From Ephemerocybe angulata (Eukaryota > Basidiomycota > Agaricomycetes > Agaricales > Psathyrellaceae): a stretch of DNA of 64,000 nucleotides. Shown in pieces: positions 35,985 to 46,987 of this stretch. The translations under genes were made by a program, and so were the position numbers. The stretch lies in NCBI GenBank assembly GCA_013368325.1, contig JAACJK010000112.1:558001-622000 (forward strand), written 5' to 3'. The notes beneath the pieces are model-generated. The model was not told where the DNA came from. It saw only the letters and a list, made by a program, of their open reading frames with translations, and did not search any database. Each line of letters opens with the position of its first letter. Position 1 is the stretch's first letter.

Positions 35985-37722
35985 TGTGCGCTTCAGAAGG
36001 CAGGCATAGACGTTTCCGCCACCACACACGCTAGGTGGCATTGGATTCCTGCCATGGGCTTCGCTTTCTTGAATATTATTTCTCGCCTTGTCAATGTGTG
36101 TATATCAGTGGACGGACGGATGGGCACACCCTTCTCTCCTTTCACAATCTGCTGTCCCTTCTCCATATCGTTCCAGGGTTTTATGGTGCTGTGTTTCGCT
36201 TTCGACGCTTCGTTCCCTTTCAGACTAGAAGACGCCTTTGTCTCTTTCCTCCATTTCTGGTCTTTCTATCGGTCCTCTAGTCTGTCCATTGTTCTGTCTG
36301 TCTATTCACTTTCCACGCACGTGTATTAATCATGATCCATCGCATCCCTCGTACCTTACATTAGCCATCCATCTAACTGACATAGTCGTTTATCTCTTTC
36401 CATTGGGTGTCTGGTGTCTGCTTGTTCGCTACCTTACTACTTACCACGTCACGTCCTATCGCGAATGTGCCTGTATTCCTGTGTATATACCATATTATGC
36501 CTTTGGCTACTATTACCTCTCCGGCTCTGCTCCTCGATGCCCCCTCACTACCCCCGGTTTCTACTTTCATGTACTGGACTCGTCTTTCTGGGTTTCTTGG
36601 ATATCCTGTCGCCTGTTTTGGGGCTTTATGTTCTACGACTCCCCCCTCTCCCCGATAGCTCGGCGCACGCCTCGACTCAACTCGAGTTCTTGATACCATG
36701 ATGCCCGTACCATGCTGCTTCAACGCCCGCTTCAGCCAGAGATTTATGCTCCAGTGTACGTACGCTATACCGTGTTAATCTTAGACTCCCCGTTTCTGCC
36801 CTTACCATGAATCTTGAGCGAAGATTAGTATATGAACAACGGGGTATCCTGGCTTTTGGACGTCGGCCGCCTGGACCGAACGGAGCAGCAGCGCTTGTTC
36901 TTGGGTACGAACCTGTACAGTACGAGATGCACATTGCTATTTGCTGAATGGTCCGGATCATAAGAACTCCAGGCTTCGCGTGCTTCAGGACTAGATAGTA
37001 AATCAGGAAGCGATCCAAACCTTCAGGCGCTTCCCTCTCGCCAGTGTGAAGCGCTCAGAACTGCTGCGATGTTTACTTCAGGCTTTAACATCATCTAGCT
37101 TGGAAGACTAGACGACAGCAGTGATGGCAGAATCGAGGATAGGTACAAAGCTTCAAACCACAAGGTTATCAGAAAAAGTGATTCACGTTGGCTAAATCTT
37201 ACGAGTCGTCTCAGCCACGTACCAAACCCGATCGAAGACTTGGGGATTGGCGACGGTATACCGCCAAGGCCGAAGGGAGCGCCGAGAGTACCCATAACGT
37301 CGAAAGTAGGTGTTTGGTGGCCCCAAAGATATGGAAAGCCATCTGAGCAGCGGGGCAGAGCCATAGCAGAGTTGAAATTTTTATTGCCTGACTCAGATAG
37401 CAGTAATGAGTGTCGTAAACGGGGCAGAAAGCGGAAAGCGGACCTCCGTACCTCATTCTCGAACAGAGTGGTGACTCCTGGGCCTGAGCACGCAACCTCA
37501 AGGCTGCAAGGTTCATCAGCGGAGGCCGGGGATCCGACTCATGAACCGCACTGGTGCGAAAGTTCTTAAGCGCGGCGCAGCGGCATTGAGCAACGATCCC
37601 GTCCCTTCCTTCTAACCACCACAACTGTTCCACATAGGAGGCAAGAATCGCCCAAAGAGCCATTGCAGACTGCGAGGCGGCATCTACAGCAAGTGAAGGC
37701 CCATCAAGGAGCAAAGCAAGAG
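35985..37722. other. Probable 3' UTR and intergenic region
   Basis: From 36050 to about 36700 the plus strand is very pyrimidine-rich, with short overlapping frames and no family features, as expected for a long 3' UTR of the WOPR gene. Between 36700 and 37722 nothing was recognised. Confidence 0.45.
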
Positions 37723-39355
37723 ATGTCGATCCGCGAATCACGACGGCATGGACATCATGCAGATTCAGCTGCGGGTGGCTCTGAATCTGGCACTCACCCC
37801 AGACAAATGAATGGCGATCGGCCCCCAATGTCGAGTTCGCCTTCCTTGGTAGACAACCCCTCTACCCAGGTGGCCGAAAGTGTGCGCTCGACCCCGCAGG
37901 ATGACCTCGAGGCAACGGAGGAATTCAAGATGCCCCCAAGGTCTTCCTTGATCATTGTCATCACAGCGAACATATTGCTACAGGTAGGCAGTGGTCATTT
38001 TTCCACTCCTTCAATGATCTCAAAGTGCATTAGATGTCCTTCTTCGTCATCGTATCATCCTCCTCGGAGTACGCTCAACATTTGGGAGGCACCCCTACGT
38101 TCTCTGGTGTTGTCATTGGTATACCGACCCTCTTTTCGGGTCTTGCCCTTATACCAATGCTAAGATATGACGGAGGTAGGTTCATTCTGTTTTTCTGATA
38201 TGAAAGACTCCACAAAGTTACTAAATCTATCATTAAGGTGGATACAACTTGCCCCTTCATGTGTGCTGCGGGGCGTCTATCGTCGGCCACGTCCTTTACG
38301 CATGTGCATACCGGGCTAACTTTCTCTACCTCATCCTCATCGGGCGAATGGTCAGCGGCCTGGCTTTCACCTTTTGGATGTACTGCAAGCGCTATTGCTC
38401 TGATGCCCGCATCGTTGGTATCCGCAGAAGGACGACCCTCGCCAGCTTCCTCGTGATGGGACAAGGATTCGGAATGAGTCTGGGGCCTTTCCTTGGAGGG
38501 GTTTTATACAAGATCGGGTTCAAAAACAGAGTATTCAACGGCTTCACGAGCCCAGGGTGGCTGATGGCCGGAGTATGGGCCATATTCTGGCTGTGCGTCA
38601 CCCTCTGGTACGAGGACGTGCCAAAGGAACAAGCGCCTCTCCCACCTCCAGCTGTGCAGGAAAACAGCGCCGAGAAGACATCGGAGAAGGACGCGGCCAA
38701 TGAGGTCACCGTTACGCGGGCGCAGCAGGATCAAGAGTCGCTATCGTCGTCCTTCTTTGCCATGAGCTGGGCCCAATGGGGAGTTGTGGCCTGCATGTGC
38801 TGGTTCGCGATGACATGCTTCTTCATCCTGGGCGCTTGGGAGTCTAATTTGCCCGTTTTTGGAGCCGATTCATCTGACCTGAACTGGTCCCCATTCGCCG
38901 CAGGCAACTTCATCGCGTTAGGCGGAATCGCAGCTTTCCCCTTCCTTCTCCTCAACATGTACATGGCGGGTCGAGCGCAAGATAGGCATATCCTCGCGTT
39001 CGGATCCTTCCTGGGCCTGGCTGCGCTTCTTACATTCCTTGCCTTGCTTCGGAGCGACAAACTCACATACCCCGGCGTCTTTATGTGTTGGTGGGCTGTG
39101 GCGTTGGGGTTCAACCTGGCAAGTACAGCCCCGGTTAGCCTCCTCAGCAAACAGCTGCCCCCGTCTTGGAACGGGAGAACTTCGCTGATCATCCAGTACA
39201 GCTATTACACAGGACGTGTCACCGGAGCGATTTGGGGCGGAAGTGGGGTCAAAATTGGGATGATGAATTACGTTGGATTGGAGATTGCTTTCGTGGGTAT
39301 CGGCGCTTTGTTGTTCATGGGGCTTTGGAGAGATTTGAAGGCAAAGACCGGTTAA
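37723..39355 (+). CDS. Major facilitator superfamily transporter
   Basis: Exons 37723-37983, 38034-38175 and 38238-39355 give 506 residues. The first 70 residues are hydrophilic and disordered. The transmembrane part starts at SSLIIVITANILLQ. Around 12 hydrophobic segments can be seen in two halves, split by a charged loop (DVPKEQAPLPPP to TRAQQDQES) after the sixth. After the second segment comes a short loop, then IPTLFSGLALIPMLRYDGG and the MFS-A-like RMVSGLAFTFWMYCKRY. SFLVMGQGFGMSLGPFLGGV fits segment 5. An upstream TTG-opened extension is ignored in favour of the ATG at 37723. Substrate cannot be predicted. Overall layout is reminiscent of MFSD8-like transporters, but this is only an impression. 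Confidence 0.85.
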
Positions 39356-39643
39356 AACTTAGATTTAAACCCTTCCCTTTCACTAAATCGCAATTTGTAG
39401 AAATCAATGTGCATCTCGCTGTCCCCTGATGTTTGATTCTCTGGCTTTCCCCCTGCACTCAGGTTTCCTAGAGTAATTCAGAAAGCGGTACTTATGACGG
39501 GATACAGCCTCATAGTTTCCACGCTCTAATCGCGCAGGAGCCAGATGCTTCTCACTTGAGTTGGCAAAAGCCACGGCGTCTATTTGTGATCAGTGAGCGC
39601 CAATCATTCGATCGGCACGAGGCTCGGGCAGTGCAGTGAAAAC

Positions 39644-39650
39644 TATATAT
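39644..39650 (+). promoter_or_regulatory. TATA box of kinase 1
   Basis: TATATAT, 62 bp upstream of the ATG at 39712. Confidence 0.4.
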
Positions 39651-39711
39651 TCGGCGTGGCGTCCACACCCCAGCAGTAGATTGCCTCCTTTCAGATCCAC
39701 GACCCTCCCTC

Positions 39712-41010
39712 ATGCCATCTTCTTCCAGATCGGCGACCACAATACCCATGACTTTTGACTATTTTCCAGTGAGCACGCTCCCTGCGTTGATCGCCGCACT
39801 CCCGCCTGCTTACTAACTGCTGCTCTCAGATTCTAACTAACAAAATCACTGATATCAGTCAACATCCAGTTGATTCTGGCGGATATTCGTCGATCTACCA
39901 AGGAAGTTGGACTAATCCTAAGACTGGACGACAAGAGAGGGTAACTATGATCTGGAAGTCCCCTGGCTCTACAAGACCCTCATCTGTGTGCTATAGGTGG
40001 CTATAAAGTCTCTGAGGGCAAAGGGTCTGAACTGCGATGCTCTCTCTAAGCTTCTGACGAAGGTGTGTCACCCCTCGTGGCCCAGGTCTCTGGGTACGGC
40101 GAAAGACTCACATTTCCTGTGATTCATGCATAGCGCGTACTGCGGGAAGCGTACACCTGGGACGAAATTACGAAGACCGGTCATAAAAATATCCTCCCCT
40201 TTTTGGGGCTCCTCATCGATCTCTCCATCGACCCAAGATGCCCCGCCCTCGTTGGGACATACTGCACCAGAAAGCACGTCCTGAGGTTCCTGCAGACCCA
40301 CCCCAAACCGGGCACTGTTAAGCGCCTTCCAATAGTACGTAGAGATAAAGCCTCGAAACGATATCCACCGAGTGACCGTGGTGAGATGTTTTAGATCATT
40401 GGCATAGCCAGAGGCCTCCAATGTCTTCACAATCACAATGTCATTCACGGAGACTTGAAAGCTGTTTGTCCATTTTGCCATTACCTGAAGGCGTTCTATT
40501 AATCGCCCTCTACTTTTAGCAAAACGTGCTGATCGGTGAGAACGAGGAGCCCCTTCTCTCTGATTTCGGTCGCTCCAGGATCCAGGACATCACCGGATAT
40601 ACAACAGACTTCGCCTGTGTGTACCGATACATAGCACCCGAGCTCCTGGCTCCGTCAGACGGGGAGATGCCCAAGAGAAGCAAGGCGGCTGACATATACG
40701 CTTTTGCCCTTCTTGCATATGAGGTTCGTATTTGCCATTATGAGAGAGCCTCCCGAGAAACATCCATGCTTAAGCGCCCATTTTCCGCCCTGCTCCGGAA
40801 CAGGTCCTAACGGGAATCGAGGTTTACCACGAGATCAAAACCGAACAGGCAATTATCAAACACGTCATGGCCAAGAATCGCCCAGCGAAGATTGATCCCC
40901 CCACCGCCGAGTCCGACATGATGTGGAAGACTTTGGAGGAATGCTGGAACACAGATCAGGCTGCGAGACCAGACATAGATTCCTTACTTTCTCGCCTTGA
41001 GTCCATGTAA
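39712..41010 (+). CDS. TKL-like protein kinase, tandem copy 1
   Basis: Seven exons (39712-39768, 39830-39940, 39997-40062, 40134-40334, 40395-40463, 40520-40723, 40804-41010) give 304 residues, a bare kinase domain. The nucleotide loop is SGGYSSIYQG, lacking the last glycine of GxGxxG. The catalytic Lys is in RVAIKSL. The catalytic loop is IHGDLKAQN, with Gly in place of the usual Arg of HRD but Asp, Lys and Asn kept. SDFGRS gives the DFG motif, and APELL replaces APE-L. HGD kinases of this type are expanded in agaricomycetes. Substrate and pathway are unknown. An in-frame second ATG lies 12 codons further in. A closely similar gene follows 540 bp downstream. Confidence 0.85.
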
Positions 41011-41410
41011 TCATCGATATGACCAATGGAAAAGCATACGGTTAGCTGATATTGTTACTTCTTCGAATTTGCCCAGATTTCACAAAGAGCTCGCTGCGCT
41101 TTTCTCTGTTTTGACCATCTGCGAAATAACACGGACTCACTCGAACCCTGACGCTTTGAAGCGCGCACGACTCAACAGTCCAGCCATCGGATCGTGGACC
41201 CACATAGCACAGTTGAACCCCTCGAAAGCTCAACGAAATCCCAAATCCAGAGAGAAGCCGCAATAGACTTGCATAGGCTAGTTTCAGCACCCAAATTCTC
41301 CTTTCTATGCTGCCTCGAGGGACGCATCAAGTTTCACATCAAAGCAAACCCCAGGCGCTAATTTCTTCGCAGCACGAAGCCGGGGTATTCCTTGCTCCGA
41401 GGAAGGCGTT

Positions 41411-41417
41411 ATAAGAG
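41411..41417 (+). promoter_or_regulatory. TATA-like box of kinase 2
   Basis: TATAAGA, about 140 bp upstream of the ATG at 41553, in the gap between the two tandem kinases. Confidence 0.3.
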
Positions 41418-41552
41418 GAGGTGAGAGCCAATGTCGCATTTCCTTATTCTATTCTCCCTTCCATAACTCCATGTCGAGCTCAACCTCAGCATCTATCCCT
41501 GTCGCTGACCCAGACCCGAGCACCCCCATTCCATTTCCCGTGCGTCGTTTCA

Positions 41553-42784
41553 ATGTCTAAAAACCCCAAGCACCGTAGTAGCCCAGACTTTTACTCGCAG
41601 GATCTGACCGGGAAGATTGAATGGGTCAGCAAGGACTGTATCGCAAATGGCGGGAATTCGTCCATATACGCGGGAACGTTGGTCAACCCCGGTGGGGAGA
41701 CCATCAAGGTAGTTAAATGGCGATCACCTCCAAAAAAAAGAGCTAACACGGGCTCATAAAACAGGTCGCCATCAAGGTACTGAGGTGCAATGGCAACTCC
41801 TGTGACCCAGTCATAGTCCTTGCAGTACGAAGGGTGATTATCTGCTGCCTGCACTCGACGCCTAAAGTTTAAACAGATGACTGATGGAACGACAATCGCA
41901 GCGTCTGGAACGAGAATCGAATGTGTGGCATAGTTTCGACCATCCCAACTTGCTTCGATTTCTAGGCATGGCGACGGACCTGGCGTTCAGCTCGACATTC
42001 CCGAGCTTGATCTCCCCATACTGTGAGAGGAAGTCTGTGCTCGAGTATATAACGGCACATCCTGAGGTCACACGTCTCCCAATTGTGAGTTTCAAAGTGA
42101 ACTCTTCGTTGGCGAGGCCCCACCTCATATCACACAAACCGTCTGCAGATACTTGGGGTCGCAAAGGGCCTCCAATATCTTCACTCTCGAGATGCCATCC
42201 ATGGCGATATTAGAGCGGTGCGCATCAATCGCCCTCCCCTCGACAACGATGAGGAGACTTAACATAGAGACTCGTCCCGCTCCTTTGATTTTTAGAGCAA
42301 TGTCCTGATGGGCGACAATGGAGAGCCACTCCTTTGCGACTTCGGACGCTGTAAGGTACTTGGTAGAAGGGGCTATACGACCGACTTCGCTTGTGCCTAT
42401 CGGTATATGCCACCCGAGATCCTGAACTGGAAACCAGCACCAGACAGCACTGAATCGAAGCCTATGACCACAAGGGAATCGGACGTCTATGCATTCGGCC
42501 TCATAGCTTTCGAGGTCAGCAGGGAGAATAATGATTTGTAATCTAACATTGTGAGGCTTACTCTTCTCCAGGTCCTTTCGGGACGGGTGGTGTACCACGG
42601 CAAGGGAGATCCCACCGTCTACAAGCATGTCTCCGCAGGTCGTCACCCAGCCAAGGAGGATTGCCAGAACCCTGATATTGAAAGTTTCTGGCCCATGCTG
42701 GAAAAATGCTGGAACAAAGACCCCGTGAAACGACCAACCATTGACAAAGTAATAATGAAGCACCTAAGGGGTATTCAAGCTTGA
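41553..42784 (+). CDS. TKL-like protein kinase, tandem copy 2
   Basis: Six exons (41553-41708, 41765-41824, 41902-42084, 42149-42217, 42296-42514, 42572-42784) give 299 residues. The acceptor at 41901 is chosen because it reproduces the RVLREAY/RLERESN alignment with copy 1; the upstream acceptor at 41879-41880 leads to stops. Motifs: NGGNSSIYAG loop, VAIKVLR lysine, IHGDIRA catalytic loop with HGD, CDFGRC, and PPEIL. The intron pattern matches copy 1 except that copy 1 has an extra N-terminal intron. It arose by tandem duplication. Function is unknown beyond probable serine/threonine kinase activity. Confidence 0.85.
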
Positions 42785-43241
42785 TCTTGCCCGCGCCGCG
42801 TTTCCCCCAAAACATTCTATGGCTTTCGTTGGTATGCTCCTTACTATGGCGTGTGTCAACAGTGTAATTACCTTTATGGACCAGTCCCAAGTTCTTTGTA
42901 TCTGTTATCGTAGAACATCGTATTGATTATTAGTTATGGTTTATGTGGAATAGCAGTGCCGAGAGGAAGCACAAGCGCTCGAGAGTTACATGCCCAGGTA
43001 TACCAAAGTCCCAAATGTAAAAAGAAGGACGATAGCGAGGTCTATTAGAGAGTGTAGATAAGTATGCGACGAGTCAAAGCGAAACGCAAACGAGTGTGTC
43101 TGTCCAGGTGAGATGGACAATGGAAAGAAGGTGGTAGGGGGTGATTTGCGTAATTGACGCCCTAATGTGTGCACGATAATGTCCAGGAGCTTGGGCATAC
43201 GGAAAGGCTTTCGACTTGGTTTCAACAACTCGTTCGTCAGC
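42785..43241. other. Gap between convergent genes
   Basis: Kinase 2 and the glycosyltransferase end towards each other here. Nothing else was recognised. Confidence 0.5.
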
Positions 43242-46200
43242 TCAGTACGAGAAGATCATCAACCAGGGGTTCAAGACGATCTAAACATCGTGTCGCATGT
43301 CAGTCACTCACGTTAACATAACATTAAAGAAGTGCAATGGCGTACCGGGTATAAAACATGCCCGAGAATTGCAATTCTACGCGGAAAGAGAGGAGTACGG
43401 TTGCTATATGAGCAAAAGACATCTTTAATGAATGAGACAAACCCTCCACTCACCCCAAGGGGACAACAACAGCCCAATTCGTAACAGGAATCTGCCAGGC
43501 AGAAGGGAGAACAGGGGTCGCGAGTATCACGATAGCGCAAGTTGTAAGGAAGCAAATGATGAGAGAAACCCGGAATCGTGTCAAGATCTTGGGGACTTCC
43601 TTCCAGAAGTTCGAACGTTCAACCTCCTACATGGTCGGAGAAGAGAGTCAGTGCTATGATCGGACAACGAGTTAGATAGATCGAGAAAACCTTTTTGGTG
43701 GCACCCCAGGTAATGTTATATGAAAACATGTGTGCAAGCAGCGCGACCGAGATATGGATACTCAAGCCTCCAAAGAAAAAGAAGCTAAAACTAAATCAGG
43801 ACCGTAGAGGTGGTTAATTTCCATCGAAACAGCACTCACAAGAAAGGTATCCAAATCAAGTTCTCGAAGAGCGCGGATAGCAGGTCTCTGTGTCCCAGTC
43901 GGTACTCGAGCAACGTGTATCCGACATTTCCGAGACCAGGGAAGATCACCGCGCAGGCGAGAAAGATCTCGAAGCTGTGCATGTAGAACCCGTCAACCTC
44001 AAATGCCAGTCCGAGCATGAGGTAGTTGAGGAAAGAGAGAAGGAACGAGGCGGCGAGGCCGTAGTACGAGAACATGTACGACATCATTGTGATCTTGTAA
44101 TGCACAGGCGCGTCCGACCAGAGGAAGGTGCGGAGCTGCTTGTTGATTGGCCCTACGCGCCACCATCGAATGATAGGGTTGAAGATGAGCTCGTTGCACC
44201 CTACGAACATTGTAAGCGTTATGCAGCCTTTTCAATACCGCTGGGGCGGACGTACCGTACGCGTATTTCTGCCATCGATTGAGCTCGTCGTCGGCAGTAA
44301 GCGAGACGCCTTCTTTGAATCCTCCTTCCGAGTAAGTCGCCCAACGAATCATGTACCCTTTCAGCTGGAGACGCAGAGCCATATCGAAGTCCTCTGAGAC
44401 GTTTGATTCAGACCAGATCTTTGTCACACCGTCGTCTGGGTCGACGAAGGCAGCCTCTTGCAGTGCGGACCAGCGAAGGAAGGCGTTATGTCCGACAAAG
44501 GGCGCTACCTCGCCGTTTGCACAGCCTATGGAGATACATCTATTGATCCTCTTGGTGAAGTACGCGATGCCGTTCTCGAAGTAGTGGTTTGCTACCTGCA
44601 TGACATCTAGGGGGTGCTTATCGTTAATTTACTACTTGGATAATGAATCGCAGAAGACACCGACCAGATTCGTGTTGGATGACCGCGACATCGGGACATT
44701 CAGCGAGCTCCCGGGCAGCGTCCCGCAAGCAATCCTAGGAGGTGGTATCAGGACTATTACTGTGATACCCAAGCCTTTGATTAGAACGTACCTCTGGCAC
44801 GATAGTGTCCGAATCTACTAGCAGGATAATATCGCCGACACGAAGCGCACGTGCATTAGACGCCCACGGCTTCCACCTCTCACCAGATCCTTTGTAGGTC
44901 TCTTCGATGGCAAGCTCCAATGCGCGGTCTTCCAGGTCCTGATCAAACGTCGAGTCGAACTTCTCCCCGGATGCTTCGAGGGCCAAAATGTGCTTCTCCA
45001 TGCACAAGGAGAGCTGTGAACTGCCATCAGATCTGACGAAGAGAACGGGATGAAAGGGAAAAACCGTACCTGAAGCCCGTAATTCATATTTGACGCCTTC
45101 TTGAACCGCCCTGCGCGTTTGAAACCATCAGGGTCGTTTGAGTGCGGGGGACGCGCGACCCAGCCGATGTTGTGGTCCGCGTAGAACGTGATTCTCTTCT
45201 CGCGCTCCTCAAGGGACATGGACTGCAAGCCATCATCGTGCACGAATATCGAGGATGTTCCTCCTTGGCGAGCGTATGTTTGCATCGCTTTTTTGAGCGA
45301 AAATACTGACGGAGAGCTGAGGAATAGGAGTTAGCTTCTATGACGGTGATGGTGATACGGTCAAATGAAAACGCGGCGGATACAGGGAGGTCCGAAGGGA
45401 AGTCGCCGATATGCTATGATCCATGATCGTAGGCATACCGAGTACCCTTTCCTCCTTTCCTACACCCGCGAGGTGCACGCGGTGGCAATTATAAGGTGGG
45501 GTAGTTACCCTTAAATAAGGGAGAAAGCCTGGCCAATGTTAATCGAGCTGAAAAGACGCACATAGTGTCCTCAAGGCTTTCTTTATACACAGGCATCTCG
45601 ATGGTGATATGCGGAAGCTTCGAGTCAACTTCCCGGTTCTCTTCAGGTTTGACGGCGGAGTAATAACGCGAATTTTCATGGTACTGGGCAACGGGGCCGA
45701 TACTGGTGGGTCCTTGTGTGTGAATATTAGGTTAAACAGCCGCGGTGAAAGGGGTACACACCAAAATGACAGATTCGCGATAATCTGGAGCGCGAAGAAC
45801 TGTCGGGCTAGGTCAGACATGCGTAAGACGATCGCAAGATACTCAAACACACCAGTGAGACGCAAATCAGTAATGGGAATGTTACGAGGACGGCGAAACG
45901 GGTATAGTCTTGATCCAATCGAAATTCCTGCAGCATGATGGCGAAGCCGCTCGCCACAAAGACTAATGATCACAGCATAATTAATGAGCTCTGAGAGTGT
46001 ATATCATTGAAGGGTACTTACAGACTGCCAATCCAAACCCTAAGCCAGAATAGAAAGGAGCCAGGAGGCGTATGGGCCGCGTGAGTCGGGGATCCGTTGG
46101 TTTCTCTGCATCTGCGCCGCTGGCAGGTTCTGGGCTCGATCTTGCTCGACCAGACAGCCTCCAACTCCACCATTTACGTGGCTTTGCCGTCGACGTCGCC

Positions 46201-46987
46201 GCCACCGCCTTCTCCTTCTCCTTCTCGTCCTCCTTTACCGTGGTGCCAACAGTGGGGACTGGTACTGAGGCTGAGCCTTTCTCGGCGAAGTTCATGTCCG
46301 AGCTGATAGACGGGACGGAGAGGGATGTCCTGGAGGTAAGTATGGAGGCACTTGTGCTCCCTATCCTTGAACGCCAGACGAGTTTCATCAACTTTTCGTT
46401 GAACTCCTTGCATAGCGGGACGATTTGGTCGAGGTCGTCGCACCACACAACAAGTACGCGCTCGTCCCGCTGTAGGAAATGAGCAACAGCAACAGCGAGG
46501 GCAAGATTAGGGATAATCGTACCAGGAATGCAGCACATTGCTCCTTATCGGCCAAGGGTAGGTGGCTTACGGTGTCTAGGATCTGAATCCGGGTATTGGC
46601 ATCGATATATATTGCACTGGCATTTTCAGGACTTGGAGGCGGCGTCAGTGTCCCCATCATCTGAAGAACGGATTACATACACAGTAGCCAACGCTGAGTG
46701 CGCTGCAGCGGTTCGAGTCTTCGCTGCCACCAGAGGATTCAGGCCTCGAACAGCTGCTTCAAAGGGAGCCAAGAAAGGATTGTCGTAGGGGAATGTTCGG
46801 AAATGGCCCGGTTCCACTCGAATGCATACTCCTGCAGATACATTTTCTTCAGTGGGCTTGAACCACGCGTCTCCCTGAGTCTATGAGGCCTGATGAGGGG
46901 TTGACCAAGGGGGAAATGATAGTATGGACGCACTGAACGGAAGATGAAGTGCAACATGGCATCGAAAGAGTCGTACTCCATCGACAT
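43242..46987 (-). CDS. Membrane family 2 glycosyltransferase with an apparent frameshift
   Basis: About 16 exons can be joined on the minus strand, from the ATG at 46987 (MSMEYDSFDAM) to the stop at 43242 (VLNPWLMIFSY). Exons include 46874-46681, 46631 to about 46533, about 46531-46022, 45962-45853, 45799-45762, 45702-45562, 45316-45070, 45013-44792, 44734-44665, 44606-44256, 44200-43840, 43790-43691, 43626-43454, 43376-43346 and 43280-43242. GT2 signatures: FVHDDGLQ, the DxD-like LLVDSDTIVPE, SEDFDMALRLQ for the acceptor site, and NRWQKYAYG (QxxRW-like). Several transmembrane segments lie in the middle and at the end. It is likely a plasma-membrane polysaccharide synthase related to the chitin/hyaluronan synthase group; the product is unknown. 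All joins keep phase except one near 46530, where the frame must shift by 2 nt between LPLADKEQ and CCIPGT. Confidence 0.75.

Noticed and set aside
41875..41901. Upstream acceptor and ATG at 41884 as part of kinase 2
   Set aside because: Using the acceptor at 41879-41880 places a stop in frame. The acceptor at 41901 aligns exactly with the exon start of kinase 1.
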